A DNA stretch of 64,000 nt. It comes from Cantharellus purpuraceus (Eukaryota > Basidiomycota > Agaricomycetes > Cantharellales > Hydnaceae). Below the pieces are notes generated by a model, which saw nothing but the letters and a program-made list of their open reading frames with translations, was not told the origin of the DNA and did no database searches. Positions 37,668 through 48,067 of the stretch are shown here, in pieces. The stretch covers positions 2,108,001 through 2,172,000 of the forward strand of contig JALBUN010000045.1 in the NCBI GenBank assembly GCA_025174535.1. Direction: 5' to 3'. The first letter of the stretch is position 1; every line of letters starts with the position of its first letter. Position numbers and translations under genes: made by a program.

Positions 37668-39173
37668 TCAAGGACTCATCATCCCCCCACGCTCTGATGT
37701 GCGACTGTCATTATCGTCTTCGTCTTGCTCTCGTTCGGAGTAAGCGTCTTCGCTTTCAATAGTACAAAGACTTTGTGTCTCTGAACCAGCCGAAGAGTGC
37801 CCTCGAATCGTTGGCTCTTCGTCTGTCTCGCCACCTTCCTCTTCCGTGTCGGCACCACTCTCGAGGCCGGATTCGCGGTGGTGACATGGCTCATCTTGTA
37901 TAAACTCCACTGCTGCAACCTTCTCGAGCTCTATGGCCTTGTGATATCCGACAACACCTGAGTATGTCTCTCTAATTCTCTCCGCCTCGCTCATGGGCTC
38001 TCCTGGTAAGCGTCCGCCATAAGCATCCGCAGCACCCATCCGCCGCATTGAGTTCGCAATGAGATCTCGAGGTGTTTGAGATTGGGATGGCGGCTGGTCT
38101 CGGGCTGAACCATCTGATCTAGTTTCCGAGTTTCGGGAGTATATTTGCAGTTGCTCAGCATACCGCTGCATTTCTTCCGTGGCGATTGATAGTCGAAAAT
38201 CATTTAAGAGAAGAAACTGCAACTCCAGTTGGTTTAATTCGGATTGAGGTAAACCCCCAACCTTGAACATAATGTAAATTCAGCACTGCGAAGTGACTCA
38301 AGTCTTGTAATAACGCACTTTAGCATATCTTGAGTTTGTATAAAACACATCGCTGAAGAACTTAGATGCCACTGTAACGCCGGCAATGACTAGTCGATGG
38401 ACATTGAAACTATCAATGGCAAAGCCTTTCCCCGTCGCGTCGAACGCTAGCTTTGACATGCGGTCAAAGTAAACTAGAAGGGACAGAAACACCTCGTTTG
38501 TCGTTGGACAGTACTTGAGGATTCGAAGGAGATATGCCTCGAGTGTGATGGTCGGAATATTCCGAGCATGGAAGGTTAGACATGAAGTAGGTGTTGAAAA
38601 GGCTTGACGCGAGGCAGAAGTCAAGGTGCTCCAGATGGGAGGATGATGGTCAACTGAAGAGTTAGAGTCGTCCAGGTGCGGAATCGGAGTCTCAGCAGAG
38701 GATGAGGATGACGAAGGACGGATTTGATCATTGGCAGAAGCTATTTGTTGTAGAAGAGAAGCTAGTAGCTGTAAAAGCTTACTGGGATCCTGTTCATGTA
38801 TGTCCTCAAGAGGAGGGGGGACAGCTCCCGGGCGAAATGAAGGCGCGTCCGAAGGTAACTGCTCAGGAAGTGGAAAGTGTTGGGTAGGATGAGACTGCTG
38901 ACCTGGACTGGGTGGTGTCGCGGGTCCGCTGCGATGCTCATCTGCTGACGAACGCGACAGAGGTAAAGAGGATTTATTCGTGGTACGCTTAGAATCAGCG
39001 CGATGCAAGCCCTGATGAGAGCTAGAGTGGTTCGCTGATATTGGAACCAACGCGGCAGAGGAAGATGCATGAGGACATGGGCGCGGAGTGGATCTGGATC
39101 TGATCGCAGCCGATGTTGAGGAAGGACCGTCTGCGGACTGGCTGTGTGTCAAGGGGGGTGCGAAGGCCAGCAT
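37668..39173 (-). CDS. PHO80: PHO80-like phosphate-response cyclin (PREG homologue)
   Basis: Cyclin partner of the Pho85 CDK, which represses phosphate-starvation genes when phosphate is plentiful. ATG 39171-39173 starts a Ser/Pro-rich tail of about 190 residues. The cyclin box follows: NIPTITLEAYLLRILKYCP, FLSLLVYFDRMSKLA, DSFNVHRLVIAGVTVASKFFSDVFYTNSRYAK. After an intron at about 38320-38260 it continues VGGLPQSELNQLELQFLLLNDFRL, the characteristic Pho80/PCL pattern. The C-terminus is acidic and serine-rich, ending at TGA 37668-37670. Its inhibitor PHO81 is encoded at 6.5-10.4 kb. The PHO80 assignment over other PCL cyclins rests on the SDVFYTN..YAKVGGL segment. Confidence 0.85.
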
Positions 39174-39486
39174 GTGGGCTGCTAGGGGTAGGAGAAAGAA
39201 GCGCAGCCCGTAGTGCTACTCGTAAGAGAAGAGGGTCCCTGTTAGGTGGAACTTGCGATATAGGAGGCTAATAAGGGTGAGGCGTCGTGGCACGACAGTG
39301 GATGGCGGGGAAAGTGTAACAGGGTGTAGCGGCTGTTCAGCTCAAAACTGTGCTCGGGTCGGAGTTTAAACTATGACTACATGTGGAAGCCTCTTTTCTC
39401 TCTCTCTCTCTCTCGCTCTCTTGTCTAAACCGTTTAAAACTTGGTATAACACCGCAAGCGTGTGACCCCCTGCACCAGCCTGTACC
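39174..39486. other. PHO80 upstream region with CT microsatellite
   Basis: Divergent space between PHO80 (-) and the small plus-strand ORF. It includes a pyrimidine run at about 39391-39421, mostly CT dinucleotides with one interrupting CG. No coding sequence is seen. Confidence 0.6.
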
Positions 39487-39735
39487 ATGAGCAGCATGTT
39501 TCCGCTGTCTGCTATGTTACGAAAGCCTTATCGCAGCCCTATCTGGAGTTACCTACTCCTTGGTTCCATCACAGCATCAATGTTATACTCGTCAATCCGC
39601 ACCGCTGGATTAGCCCCGTTTGGAAGTGATAGTAGCCTTGAACTTGACCCTCGAGCAGCCTCAAACTCGTCGTTGTTAATGACTAATAGCAATTTGGTTC
39701 AGTTTGCTGGCGATGTGCCTGATTTAATGATTTAA
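39487..39735 (+). CDS. Small unassigned ORF with one hydrophobic segment
   Basis: An 82-residue open frame from ATG 39487 to TGA 39733-39735, without introns. After a basic stretch (LRKPYRSP) a hydrophobic segment, IWSYLLLGSITASMLY, could be a membrane anchor or a mitochondrial signal-anchor; the remainder is Ser/Asn-rich. I do not recognise a family. It might instead be the first exon of a gene whose remainder was lost where the retrotransposon cluster begins, about 470 bases downstream. Confidence 0.35.
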   Translation: MSSMFPLSAMLRKPYRSPIWSYLLLGSITASMLYSSIRTAGLAPFGSDSSLELDPRAASNSSLLMTNSNLVQFAGDVPDLMI

Positions 39736-40200
39736 TGAACGTATAATTTATTTCGCTAACGGCCACATCCACAAGCAGCAACTTTTAACCCGAGAGTCAA
39801 CAAGTGAACGATAGCAGCACTGGTTTTGCATCGGATAACATAATTCTTATCGGTTTTCTCTATTAGTTGCTTGAACAAGGGCTCCGTGCTGCTGCGCTGT
39901 CATTCGCTCCACGCTTTTACAACAAGCTGTGAGCCCCACAAAGATGGCTTCTTCTTGAGAGTCTTGATGGGTATGTTACATGCCCGGTGTATTTTGTTGT
40001 ACTCATTTTCTTCCCAGGGCTGCTTATCACTGTCCTGTCTATGCCATCTTGTGTCTATGCCACTAGAAGCATAGCATTGATCCAGATGCTCTTGAGTCCA
40101 CATGTCAGACTTGTATCACATCTCACAGCATCTTCTGGGTGTCTGAGCTAAACCGGTTGAATATGTGCAGGTTGTATATTTCCACCATATGGGCCCATTC
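39736..40200. other. Left flank of the retrotransposon cluster, no gene seen
   Basis: About 465 bases up to the first LTR. A minus-strand open stretch at 40103-39900 (including HLDQCYASSGIDTRW) is unrecognised and probably chance. The five bases before the LTR are CATTC; they do not match the bases after either possible partner LTR end. Confidence 0.5.
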
Positions 40201-40727
40201 TGTTATGACTATATTCATTAACGTCCAGATCCCTGTCCGATCCACTCAGATCCCCACGCATATGAAATCTATACTCCATTTGGAAACCACTGCCTCCATC
40301 TACCTGTCCGATTGTCACTGCCAATTCTGCCCATCCATCTCCGGTTCCGATTGATGCATCAGCATCACCATAGGAACCCAGACATCCATCCCCATCGGAC
40401 TTGGACATACTCATGCGAGGCCATCGGCCTCAGAGACCCATCACCGGAGTAATTATTATTAGATTTCAAATTATGTATTTAAGTTGCCCGACTGGGGACT
40501 TCATTCCCCAGTTTGAATATCGAATCATGCCTAGTTCCTAAGTCCAATCCTAACTCTCTAAGTCATACTCCGTCTCCAAAATCTCAGACACCGGTATTAG
40601 TGAGGGCGCAGCACATAAGCTGAAGCCAAGTCTGTCCTGACCCCCACGACGTGCTCCGACTCCGACCCAACCTCTGACCCAACCTCTGACCCAATCTCTG
40701 ACCCCCAATCGGACCTAGTGCGTAACA
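40201..40727 (+). repeat. 5' LTR of copy 1
   Basis: Begins TGTTATGAC and ends GCGTAACA, so it has TG...CA ends with a short terminal inverted repeat (TGTTA/TAACA). Repeated at 47567-48067 and in reverse at 55457-56000, with fragments at 48477-48535 and 56015-56088. The 3' part carries short tandem units of GACCCAA(C/T)CTCT, about three here and about six in copy 2. Confidence 0.93.
40476..40520 (+). promoter_or_regulatory. LTR promoter: TATA-like box, hairpin and predicted RNA start
   Basis: A TATTTAAG box (40476-40483) is followed by an inverted repeat CTGGGGA (40492-40498) / TCCCCAG (40505-40511). About 30 bases after the TATA box lies CAGTTTGAATAT (40509-40520), the stretch complementary to the primer-binding site. 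Spacing and complementarity suggest transcription starts here, making this the R-region start. The arrangement is the same in the LTRs at 47567 and 55457. Confidence 0.6.
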
Positions 40728-40728
40728 G

Positions 40729-40739
40729 TATTCGAACTG
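40729..40739 (+). other. Primer-binding site, self-priming type
   Basis: TATTCGAACTG sits one base after the 5' LTR. Its reverse complement, CAGTTCGAATA, occurs in the 3' LTR of this copy at 47874-47884 and, with one C/T change, in the 5' LTR at 40509-40519. I see no tRNA 3'-end (TGG...) match, so the priming strand is more likely the element's own RNA 5' end, as in Tf1. Confidence 0.6.
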
Positions 40740-40757
40740 CCATACTCACTCCTACCA

Positions 40758-42285
40758 ATGCCACGATCCACTGCCAATTCCGAACGCACACGAACCGTCG
40801 AGGAGCCTGCTCCCAGCATCGACACCATCCCTGAGGTCATCGAAGAACCGATGGACCACATAGAGGCTGTCAATGAAGAAGACGAGACCCCACTGTGAGG
40901 GTGACGCTGATGATGAGGCCACAACAACAAGATACTCAATAAGTGAGAGCCAATAAGAAATAATGCCAGCTGGTCCAGCAGATATCCTCAGTCTATACAG
41001 CTGTTTCTGATAAATACATGGGACTTACCTGGTACAGCGGATATCCTCAGAGATCAAGCTGAGGGGATCACACTGCACCAAGGCGAGTCTTTATACTAAA
41101 TGATGGAGATGGATAGGAGAACCAAGATAGGGGAGGAAAGATAGGGGAAGTGATAGGGGCAATGAAATAGGGGAGACGCACCCTGACAGGCTGCGCTGAT
41201 AGGGGTGTCAAGAGAAAATACTAAAAATAGAATATGACTTATTTGAACCCTGACACCCACCCTCTCCAAATCTGGCGCAAGCCATCTCCCTGCTCGCCAG
41301 CAGCATCCGTAACCCACAAGCCCCTAAGTCCCAGACCAAGGTCCGAGAACCCGACCCATTTGATGGCTCCAATCTGCGAAAGCTCCAGCTGTTCTTGGTG
41401 CAATGCCGGTTGAATTTCTGCGACTGCCCCGACGCATTCACATCTGATCGGGCGAAGGTCACCTTCACCATGTCCTATCTCAAGGGCACCGCACTGGACT
41501 ACTTTGAGCCAGCACTCATGGATGACTCTGATGACCTGATATGGTCAGAGGACTACTCTGACTTCATCTCCAAACTTCTGACCAATTTTGGTCCTTATAA
41601 CCCCGAGGCCAATGCTGAGAACGAACTCGATTGACTTCGGATGAAGGAAAATCACAAAATCGCAAAATACATTGTGAGTTTCCAGCAGCTAGCTCCGAAA
41701 GTCCAATGGGGCGACGCCGCACTCTGACGCCAATTTTACGTCAGACTCCCATCCCACATCAAGGACGAGATATCATGCATCAGTAAGCCAGATACTTTGG
41801 CTACCCTCCGCAAGCTCGCCCAATCCATCAACACCCGTTATTGGGAACGTCAATCCGAGGTCTCCTGCGAGAACTCAGCTAACAACAAATCGGGCAAAAC
41901 ATCGGACAAGACCCCAAAGTCCAACAAGGGGTCCAATAAGCAGGCCACCGCCAACTCAGGCCAGAAGTCAAACACTGGTAACGCTGCCGCTTCCAGTTCC
42001 AGTCAGAACAATTCCGGCACCAGCAATAACTCCGGAGCTCGCAAGGGTACTCTGGACCTCTCCACCAAGCTGGGAAAGGATGGAAAACTCACCCAGCAGG
42101 AACACCAGCGCTGCATGGACAACAACCTCTGTCTGTTCTGTGGAAAGCCTGGCCACCAAGCCAAGGATTGCAACAAGGCAACCTCATCCGCAGCAAAGGC
42201 AAAGGGCTGTGCCGCCAACGCCACGACGGACAAGTCCGACACTAAAGCAATGGACCCAAAAAAAATAGTAAGCAGTCCTATAGCC
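40758..42285 (+). pseudogene. gag: gag region of copy 1 (interrupted)
   Basis: Capsid/nucleocapsid part of the polyprotein, from ATG 40758. A retrotransposon-gag capsid core is seen around 41340-41640 (DPFDGSNLRKLQLFL, MSYLKGTALDYFEP, LTNFGPYNPEANAENELD). A Ser/Asn/Lys-rich linker leads to a CCHC zinc knuckle, CLFCGKPGHQAKDC, near 42130-42170. TGA codons at 41632 and 41725 interrupt it, and both are also present in copy 2. The solo LTR at 40894-41255 sits inside; its length plus duplication (367) is not a multiple of three, and discounting it the frame agrees on both sides. A run of eight A (42258-42265) joins gag to pol in one frame. Confidence 0.88.
40894..41255 (+). repeat. Solo LTR of another retrotransposon inserted in gag
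   Basis: 362 bases starting TGTGAGGGT and ending ACCCTGACA (TG...CA ends, imperfect inverted repeat), flanked by identical five-base sequences CCCAC at 40889-40893 and 41256-41260. The same place in copy 2 (near 55295) has one CCCAC and no insert. The inner part is rich in ATAGGGG units. The source element is not in the window; orientation is arbitrary. Confidence 0.88.
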
Positions 42286-45200
42286 TCTGTACGGGCTGAG
42301 GGCTGCATTGGTACCCCCCGTACGACAAACGAGGTCCACCTGAACGCATCTGCTCTTTCCCACTCCGACTCCCTTACCCTCCTCATCTACTCCGACTCCA
42401 TTCCCAATACCGCTATTCAAGCATTAATTGACTCCGATTCTACTCACTGTTTCCTCGATTCCTCTTTTTCCGATTTACATAAACTCCATACATACACCAT
42501 AACTCTGATATTGCTCTGATTATTTGATGGCACTACTAATGCTGTTATTTCATGAGCTATAGATCTGTCTATCCGTTTTTCTATCAGAGAAATCCAGAAC
42601 CTTACATTCTATGTTACTCCACTTGACTCCAGCTGTTCTGTGGTCCTCGGACATAACTGGCTCACCCGCTACAATCCGTTGATTGACTGGGCATTGGGCC
42701 ATATCACATTCCGTTCTCCAGTACAGGCTGTGTCATCCCCGATGTCACCAGCAACTTTAGGTGCAAAACTATCTTCTGCCTCTGCTGACTCCGCTCCGAT
42801 AGATACTCCGTCTACCCCTCTGTTTATATTGATGGTGGATGCTATGGTCTTTGCCAGACTAAGCAAACTGGATGGTTCTCACACATTCCAGGTTCACCTC
42901 TCTGATCTGATATTCCTTGCTGCTCGTTCTGCCCGATCAACTCCACCGGACCTCTCTATGGTTCCTAAGGAGTATCATGAGTTCGCCGACGTGTTCAGCA
43001 AGTCTAAAGCCAACTCTCTAGCAGAACACCGACCATACGATCTCAAGATCAAACTGGATGACAACTCCACCCCTCCACTTGGCCCTATCTACTTGCTATC
43101 CCAAAAAGAGCTACTGGTTCTCCAAACATTCATAGACGAGAACTTGGCCACGGGCTTCATCCACCCATCCCTATCTCCTCATGGAGCTCCGGTCCTATTT
43201 GTCCACAAAAAGGACGGATCACTCCGTCTATGTGTCGACTTCTGTGGACTCAACAAGATCACCAAGAAAGACCAATACCCAATACCCCACACCATGGACC
43301 TACTTGAGAGTCCTCAAAAAGCTAAGATCTATTCCAAAATAGATCTCCGACATGCCTACCATCTAGTCCACATCCGAGAAGGCAACGAATGGAAAACGAC
43401 CTTCCGCACACGATATGGATCTTTTGAGTGGTGCGTCATGCCCTTTGGACTAACCAATGTGCCGGCCGCCTTCCAGAGGTTCATGAATGATACCTTCACC
43501 AACCTCCTCAATGTGACCGTCCTCATTTACTTAGATGACATTTTGGTATATTCAGACAATGAAGAAGAACATCGGACACATGTCTGCGAGGTACTCCAAT
43601 GTCTCTGAAAACATGGCCTCTTCGCCCACGCTGACAAATGCAAATTCCACTCCGACTCGGTTGAATACCTAGGCTATATCCTCTCCCTGGCAGGACTGAC
43701 AATGTCCAATGACAAAATCAAAGCCATACAGGAATGGCCGGAACCCCAGAAAGTCAAGGATGTACAGTCCTTCCTAGGGTTCGCCAACTTCTACTGCCGC
43801 TTCATTCATGGCTACTCCGATATCACCGTTCTGCTCACCCGACTCACTAGGAAGGGTATCCAATGGAATTTCACTGACAAATGTAGACAGAGCTTTGAGA
43901 CCTTGAAAAAGGCCTTTACTTCCACTCCGATACTGACTCATTGGGTTCCAGACGTTCCTATCCTATTAGAGACCGATGCCTCTGACTATGCACTTGCCGC
44001 GATCCTGTCCATCATCTCTGCAGACGATGGACAAGTCCACCTGATTGCTTTTCACTCACGTACATTTACGCCCCCCAAACTGAACTATGATGTCCATGAC
44101 AAAGAGCTCCTTGCCATATATGAAGCCTTCCGGATATGGAGACACTACCTTGAAGGTCCCTCCGATCCGGTGGACGTCATAACCGACCACAAGAACTTGG
44201 AATACTTCTCCACAATGAAACTGCTCACCCAGAGACAAGTCCAATGGTCTGAGTACCTATCTCAGTTCAATCTCATTATCCGTTTCTGTCCAGGTCGACT
44301 CAGAGCAAAGCCTGATGCGTTAACTAGACGCTGGGATGTCTACCCTAAAGAGGGAAATAGCAACTATGCCACTGTAAACCCACACAACTTTCATCCTGTG
44401 TTCACTAATGAGCAGCTGGCATTGTCCCTACAAGCATCCACCCTCATGACTCCCACTCTCCGAGCTGTCACCATTATGGACATTGACCAACTCCACTCCA
44501 ACATCCGCTCATCACTCCGATTGGATCCTATTGCAGTTAAACACTTGGACAACCCTTCTGATCTGAAATGGTCACTTGACCCCGAAGGACACCTCCGACA
44601 CAACAACCAGATATATGTCCCTGACACCAACGGCCTCTGACTCTGAGTTTTGCAGTATTATCATGATCACCCGATCTCAGGCCATTTTGGGAAAAATCGC
44701 ACACAAGGATTAATCCGACGAGACCATGTATGGCCAAAAATGTGGGAATACATTCAACACTACTGTAACTCCTGCACCACATGTATGCGCTCAAAATCGC
44801 AAAGGCACAAACCCTACGGAACGCTTAAGCAACTTCCGGTCCTGGAGCAACCATGGAACTCCATCTCCATGGATTTCATAGAGAAGCTCCCCCCATCGCT
44901 TGGATACGACACCATACTCGTGATTGTCAACAGGTTCACCAAACAGTCACTATTCATTCCGACGCATGACACCATCACCTCCGCCTCGCTAGCCAAATTG
45001 TTCGTTCTCCACGTATTCTCTAAACATGGAGTCCCATCGCATGTCACATCCGATCGGGGCTCGGAGTTCATGTCCTCCTTCTTCCACACACTAGGAAAGG
45101 CTCTCAACATGAAACTTCACTTCACCTCTGGATACCATCCGGAAGGAGACGGACAAACGGAATGAATGAATCAGTCCCTGGAACAATATCTCCAAATCTA

Positions 45201-45948
45201 TTGTAACTATCAACAAGACAACTGGGCTGATCTACTTCTGATCACAGAGTTTGCCTACAACAACGCTCTGAACGCAACTACCGGCATCTCTCTGTTCTTT
45301 GCTAATAAAGGCTACCATCCGAACATCTCCGTCCACCCTGAGAAAGAACTTGCCTCCACCAAAGCCCGCCAATTCATAATCGACCTCAATCAACTACACC
45401 AACATCTCCGAGAGACCATCTCCGATGCCCAGAAACAATATCAAGTCTCTGCAGACCAACGCCGCATTCCGGCTCCAGACCTGCAAATCGGAGACAAAGT
45501 ATTCGTTAAGGCCGATCACTTCCGGACCACCTGCCCATCGAAGAAACTCTCCGAGAAATACTTAGGTCCTTATGAGGTCATTGCTCGCGCAGGCAGCAGG
45601 TCCTTCACCCTCCACCTCCCAGACCATTTCCGAGCAGTTCATCCGGTCTTCCATATATCAATGTTCAAACTCGCTACTACGAATGAGATCTCCGGTTGCA
45701 CACAACCCCCACCTCCCCCGATCATCATTGAAGGAGACAACAAATACGAGATATCTGAGATCCTGGACTCAAAGATCGACTGTCGATACAAGTGCAAGCT
45801 CCAGTACTTAGTCAAATGGACTGGGTACGAAGGCACCAACAAAGAGTCCTCATGGATCTCCACGTCTGAACTCAATCATGCATCCGAATCTGTCTCTGAC
45901 TTTCACTCCACTTATCCAGACAAACCTGGCCCCCTTATGAATCTTTAA
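42286..45948 (+). pseudogene. pol: pol region of copy 1: protease, RT, RNase H, integrase with chromodomain
   Basis: It continues in the gag frame. The protease shows ALIDSDSTHCFLDSS (about 42418-42462; the usual DSG glycine is Asp here). Reverse transcriptase spans about 43000-43610, with DLRHAYHLVHI, VMPFGLTN and the catalytic YLDDILVYSD. RNase H includes LETDASDYALAAIL and DHKNLEYF. The integrase has HHCC residues (HDHPISGHFG, YCNSCTTC), catalytic Asp in MDFIEKLP and DRGSEF, and Glu nearby. A chromodomain covers about 45745-45880 (LQYLVKWTGYEGTNKESSW). The end is TAA near 45948. In-frame TGAs occur at 42517, 42553, 43606, 44638, 44644 and 45163, all at positions where family members have Arg. 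Copy 2 shares every one. Confidence 0.9.
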
Positions 45949-46097
45949 GTTTGATTACTAATGCTAATTCTATTATTTCGCATCACCATTGTATTACAAG
46001 TCAAGGGAAATTACAAGCCTGCCCCAAAAACTCCGAAGGAATCACTCTGACTCATTTTTCTCCGCTCCAAAATTTATAATCATTTTCATTTTTTATT

Positions 46098-47425
46098 TTA
46101 TACATCGTGTTTCCTTTTTCCCTTTCCCTTATCTACCTCAGGCTCCATCTCCGACACCGTCTCCAACTCCTCATCACTCTCTACATCTGACACCCAATCC
46201 TTCTCATCTCCCATGTCCGAATCCTTGTCCAATGGGGCCATGAACTTCCACAACCAACGTAACTCGGCTGTCCGCCAACCCTCCAGAACCTCCTTCCGTT
46301 TCATCATTTTCACCAAGTCCACTAGTAACCCCTCCGTCCGCCGGAGGTGCTCTGACTGCAGGTTAACCAGCCTGATAAGCTGGCCCACGGTGCTATTGGG
46401 CGCAGAGATGCGCCCAGTACCTGCACCAGTCGTTGCCCCTTCTGATCCGATGCTGCTACCCCCGGCTGCCACAGCACCCATCTCCGTCCACCTCTTTTTG
46501 GTCGGACGACCTTCCGATTCTTTCTCTGCCCCTCCTTGTACCACTTGTTGGGGCTTGAACTTCCCATCAATCCTACACCCTCCTTTCTGACCCCGACAAC
46601 GATCGCAGGACCGAAGTCGGCAAGTTGGGCCGGTAGGCCACATGCACTCCACACCCACATCACAACATAAGTCGCAAGTTACGCCAGGTCTGCCAAATGG
46701 CTCCGTTGGAGCCAGAGCCTTGGGTGGTCTGCCCCTTCTTGCTGCGGCCTCCAAATGTTCCCTCTCCTCCTCCTTGTCCTGCTGTTCTGCCGCCGCCTTC
46801 TCCATCTCACACTTGCGAAGCTGGATCGCCGACCTAGCGACACGCAGCTCCTTCTTACGGGTCGCCAAAACGTGACTCTCTGCCTTACACCATATGACCC
46901 TCCAATCCCCCTCCCACTTCTCCGTATCAGCACTCGGGTACGCCTTCAATGAAAAAACTGCGACATCGAGGTTTTTCTTGGTGGTCGCGGCGTAGAGCTC
47001 CGTCCTTTTGCGAGCCTCAACTGCGGCTACCCAAGCCATTTCCTCGTAACAATTCGAAGTCGGATCCAGTTCCACATCCGTTCCGACATCCACACCCGCC
47101 TTGGGTTCCGCATTTGCGTCGAGCTCCATATTGGCATCAGGGTCCACCTCCACCTCCGCTCTCTCTGTTCTGCCTCCTCCTCCTCCTTCCATCTCCATTC
47201 CGCCTCCTCCTCCTCCTTCCGTCTCCATTCCGCCTCCTCCTCCTTGCATCTCCGTTCCGCCTCCTCCTCCTCCTTGCGTCTCTGTTCTGCCTCCTCCTCC
47301 TCCTTCCGTCTCCATTCTGCTTCCTCTTCCTCTTTCTGTTTCTGCTCCTCCTCCTCTTCTTTCTGTCAGGCCAAGAGCAGCTGCTCAAGCTTGGCCACAC
47401 TCATGCTTGCCAAAGGGTTTGACAT
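46098..47425 (-). pseudogene. Antisense coiled-coil/zinc-cluster gene of copy 1 (damaged)
   Basis: Counterpart of the intact gene at 48678-50450, on the strand opposite to gag-pol. The start is the ATG at 47423-47425, below a TATA box. A TGA (near 47368) stands where copy 2 has CGA. The KEEEEAE repeat array is shorter and changes frame, and about 100 codons present in copy 2 (the segment after the coiled coil) are missing. From about 47150 to 46098 the frame is open and matches copy 2. It includes all six cluster cysteines with the same spacing (near 46670-46580) and ends in GKGKRKHDV. Confidence 0.8.
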
Positions 47426-47455
47426 TGTTGAGGATAAGACCTCAATCATGCCCCT

Positions 47456-47464
47456 CCTTTTATA
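47456..47464 (-). promoter_or_regulatory. TATA box of the antisense gene, copy 1
   Basis: TATAAAAGG on the minus strand, 31 bases before the ATG at 47425; identical to the box in copy 2. Confidence 0.6.
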
Positions 47465-47554
47465 TGTCTCCAGACCCCCAGTATAACTCCGACTGTGCCC
47501 AACCGTCTCACCTATTCAATCCATGGACATGAGGCCTCAGGGGCTCAGCCTTAA

Positions 47555-47566
47555 ATGGGGAGATAC
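47555..47566 (+). other. Polypurine-like tract next to 3' LTR, copy 1
   Basis: ATGGGGAGATAC directly before the 3' LTR; the same sequence precedes the truncated 3' LTR of copy 2 (48536-48547, reverse). Position and purine content fit the plus-strand primer site. Confidence 0.55.
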
Positions 47567-48067
47567 TGTTATGACTATATTCATTAACGTCCAGATCCCC
47601 GTCCGATCCACTCAGATCCCCACGCATATGAAATCTATACTCCATTTGGAAACCACTGCCTCCATCTACCTGTCCGATTGTCACTGCCAATTCCGCCCAT
47701 CCATCTCCGGTTCCGATTGATGCATCAGCATCACCATAGGAACCCAGACATCCGTCCCCATCGGACTTGGACATACTCATGTAAGGCCGTCGGCCTCGGA
47801 GACCCATCACCGGAGTAATTATTATTAGATTTCAAATATGTATTTAAGTTGCCTGACTGGGGACTTCATTCCCCAGTTCGAATATCGAATCACGCCTAGT
47901 TCCTAAGTCCGATCCTAACTCTCTAAGTCATACTCCGTCTCCAAAATCTCGGACACTGGTATTAGTGAGGGCGCAGCACATAAGCTGAAGCCAAGTCTGT
48001 TCCGACCCCCACAACATGCTCCAGCTCCGACCTGAACTCCAACCCCAATCGGACCTAGTGCGTAACA
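47567..48067 (+). repeat. 3' LTR of copy 1
   Basis: 501 bases, TGTTATGAC to GCGTAACA. It carries CAGTTCGAATAT at 47874-47885, an 11-base complement of the copy 1 primer-binding site. It lacks most of the 12-base tandem units near the 3' end. Confidence 0.92.

Larger units (their letters stand above)
40201..48067 (+). mobile_element. Ty3/Gypsy chromovirus, copy 1
   Basis: LTR retrotransposon in plus orientation: 5' LTR 40201-40727, primer-binding site 40729-40739, gag-pol 40758-45948, antisense gene remnant 46098-47425, polypurine-like tract and 3' LTR 47567-48067. The integrase ends in a chromodomain, placing it among chromoviruses. It has decayed: eight in-frame TGA codons, a 362-base solo LTR inside gag, and a damaged antisense gene. 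The two LTRs differ at more than fifteen sites by eye, nearly all C/T or G/A changes. No matching target duplication flanks it (CATTC left, TTTGG right). Copy 2 lies in opposite orientation 0.4 kb downstream. Confidence 0.93.

Noticed and set aside
41632..45165. TGA as a sense codon (variant genetic code) in this genome
   Set aside because: Host genes in the same window end at TGA where the families end (PHO81 10365, NOT3 29378, RPL3 61798, CNS1 31780), so TGA is a normal stop; read-through limited to the element remains possible.
40201..48067. Target-site duplication for the whole copy 1 element
   Set aside because: The five bases before the 5' LTR (CATTC) and after the 3' LTR (TTTGG) differ, so no duplication is claimed.
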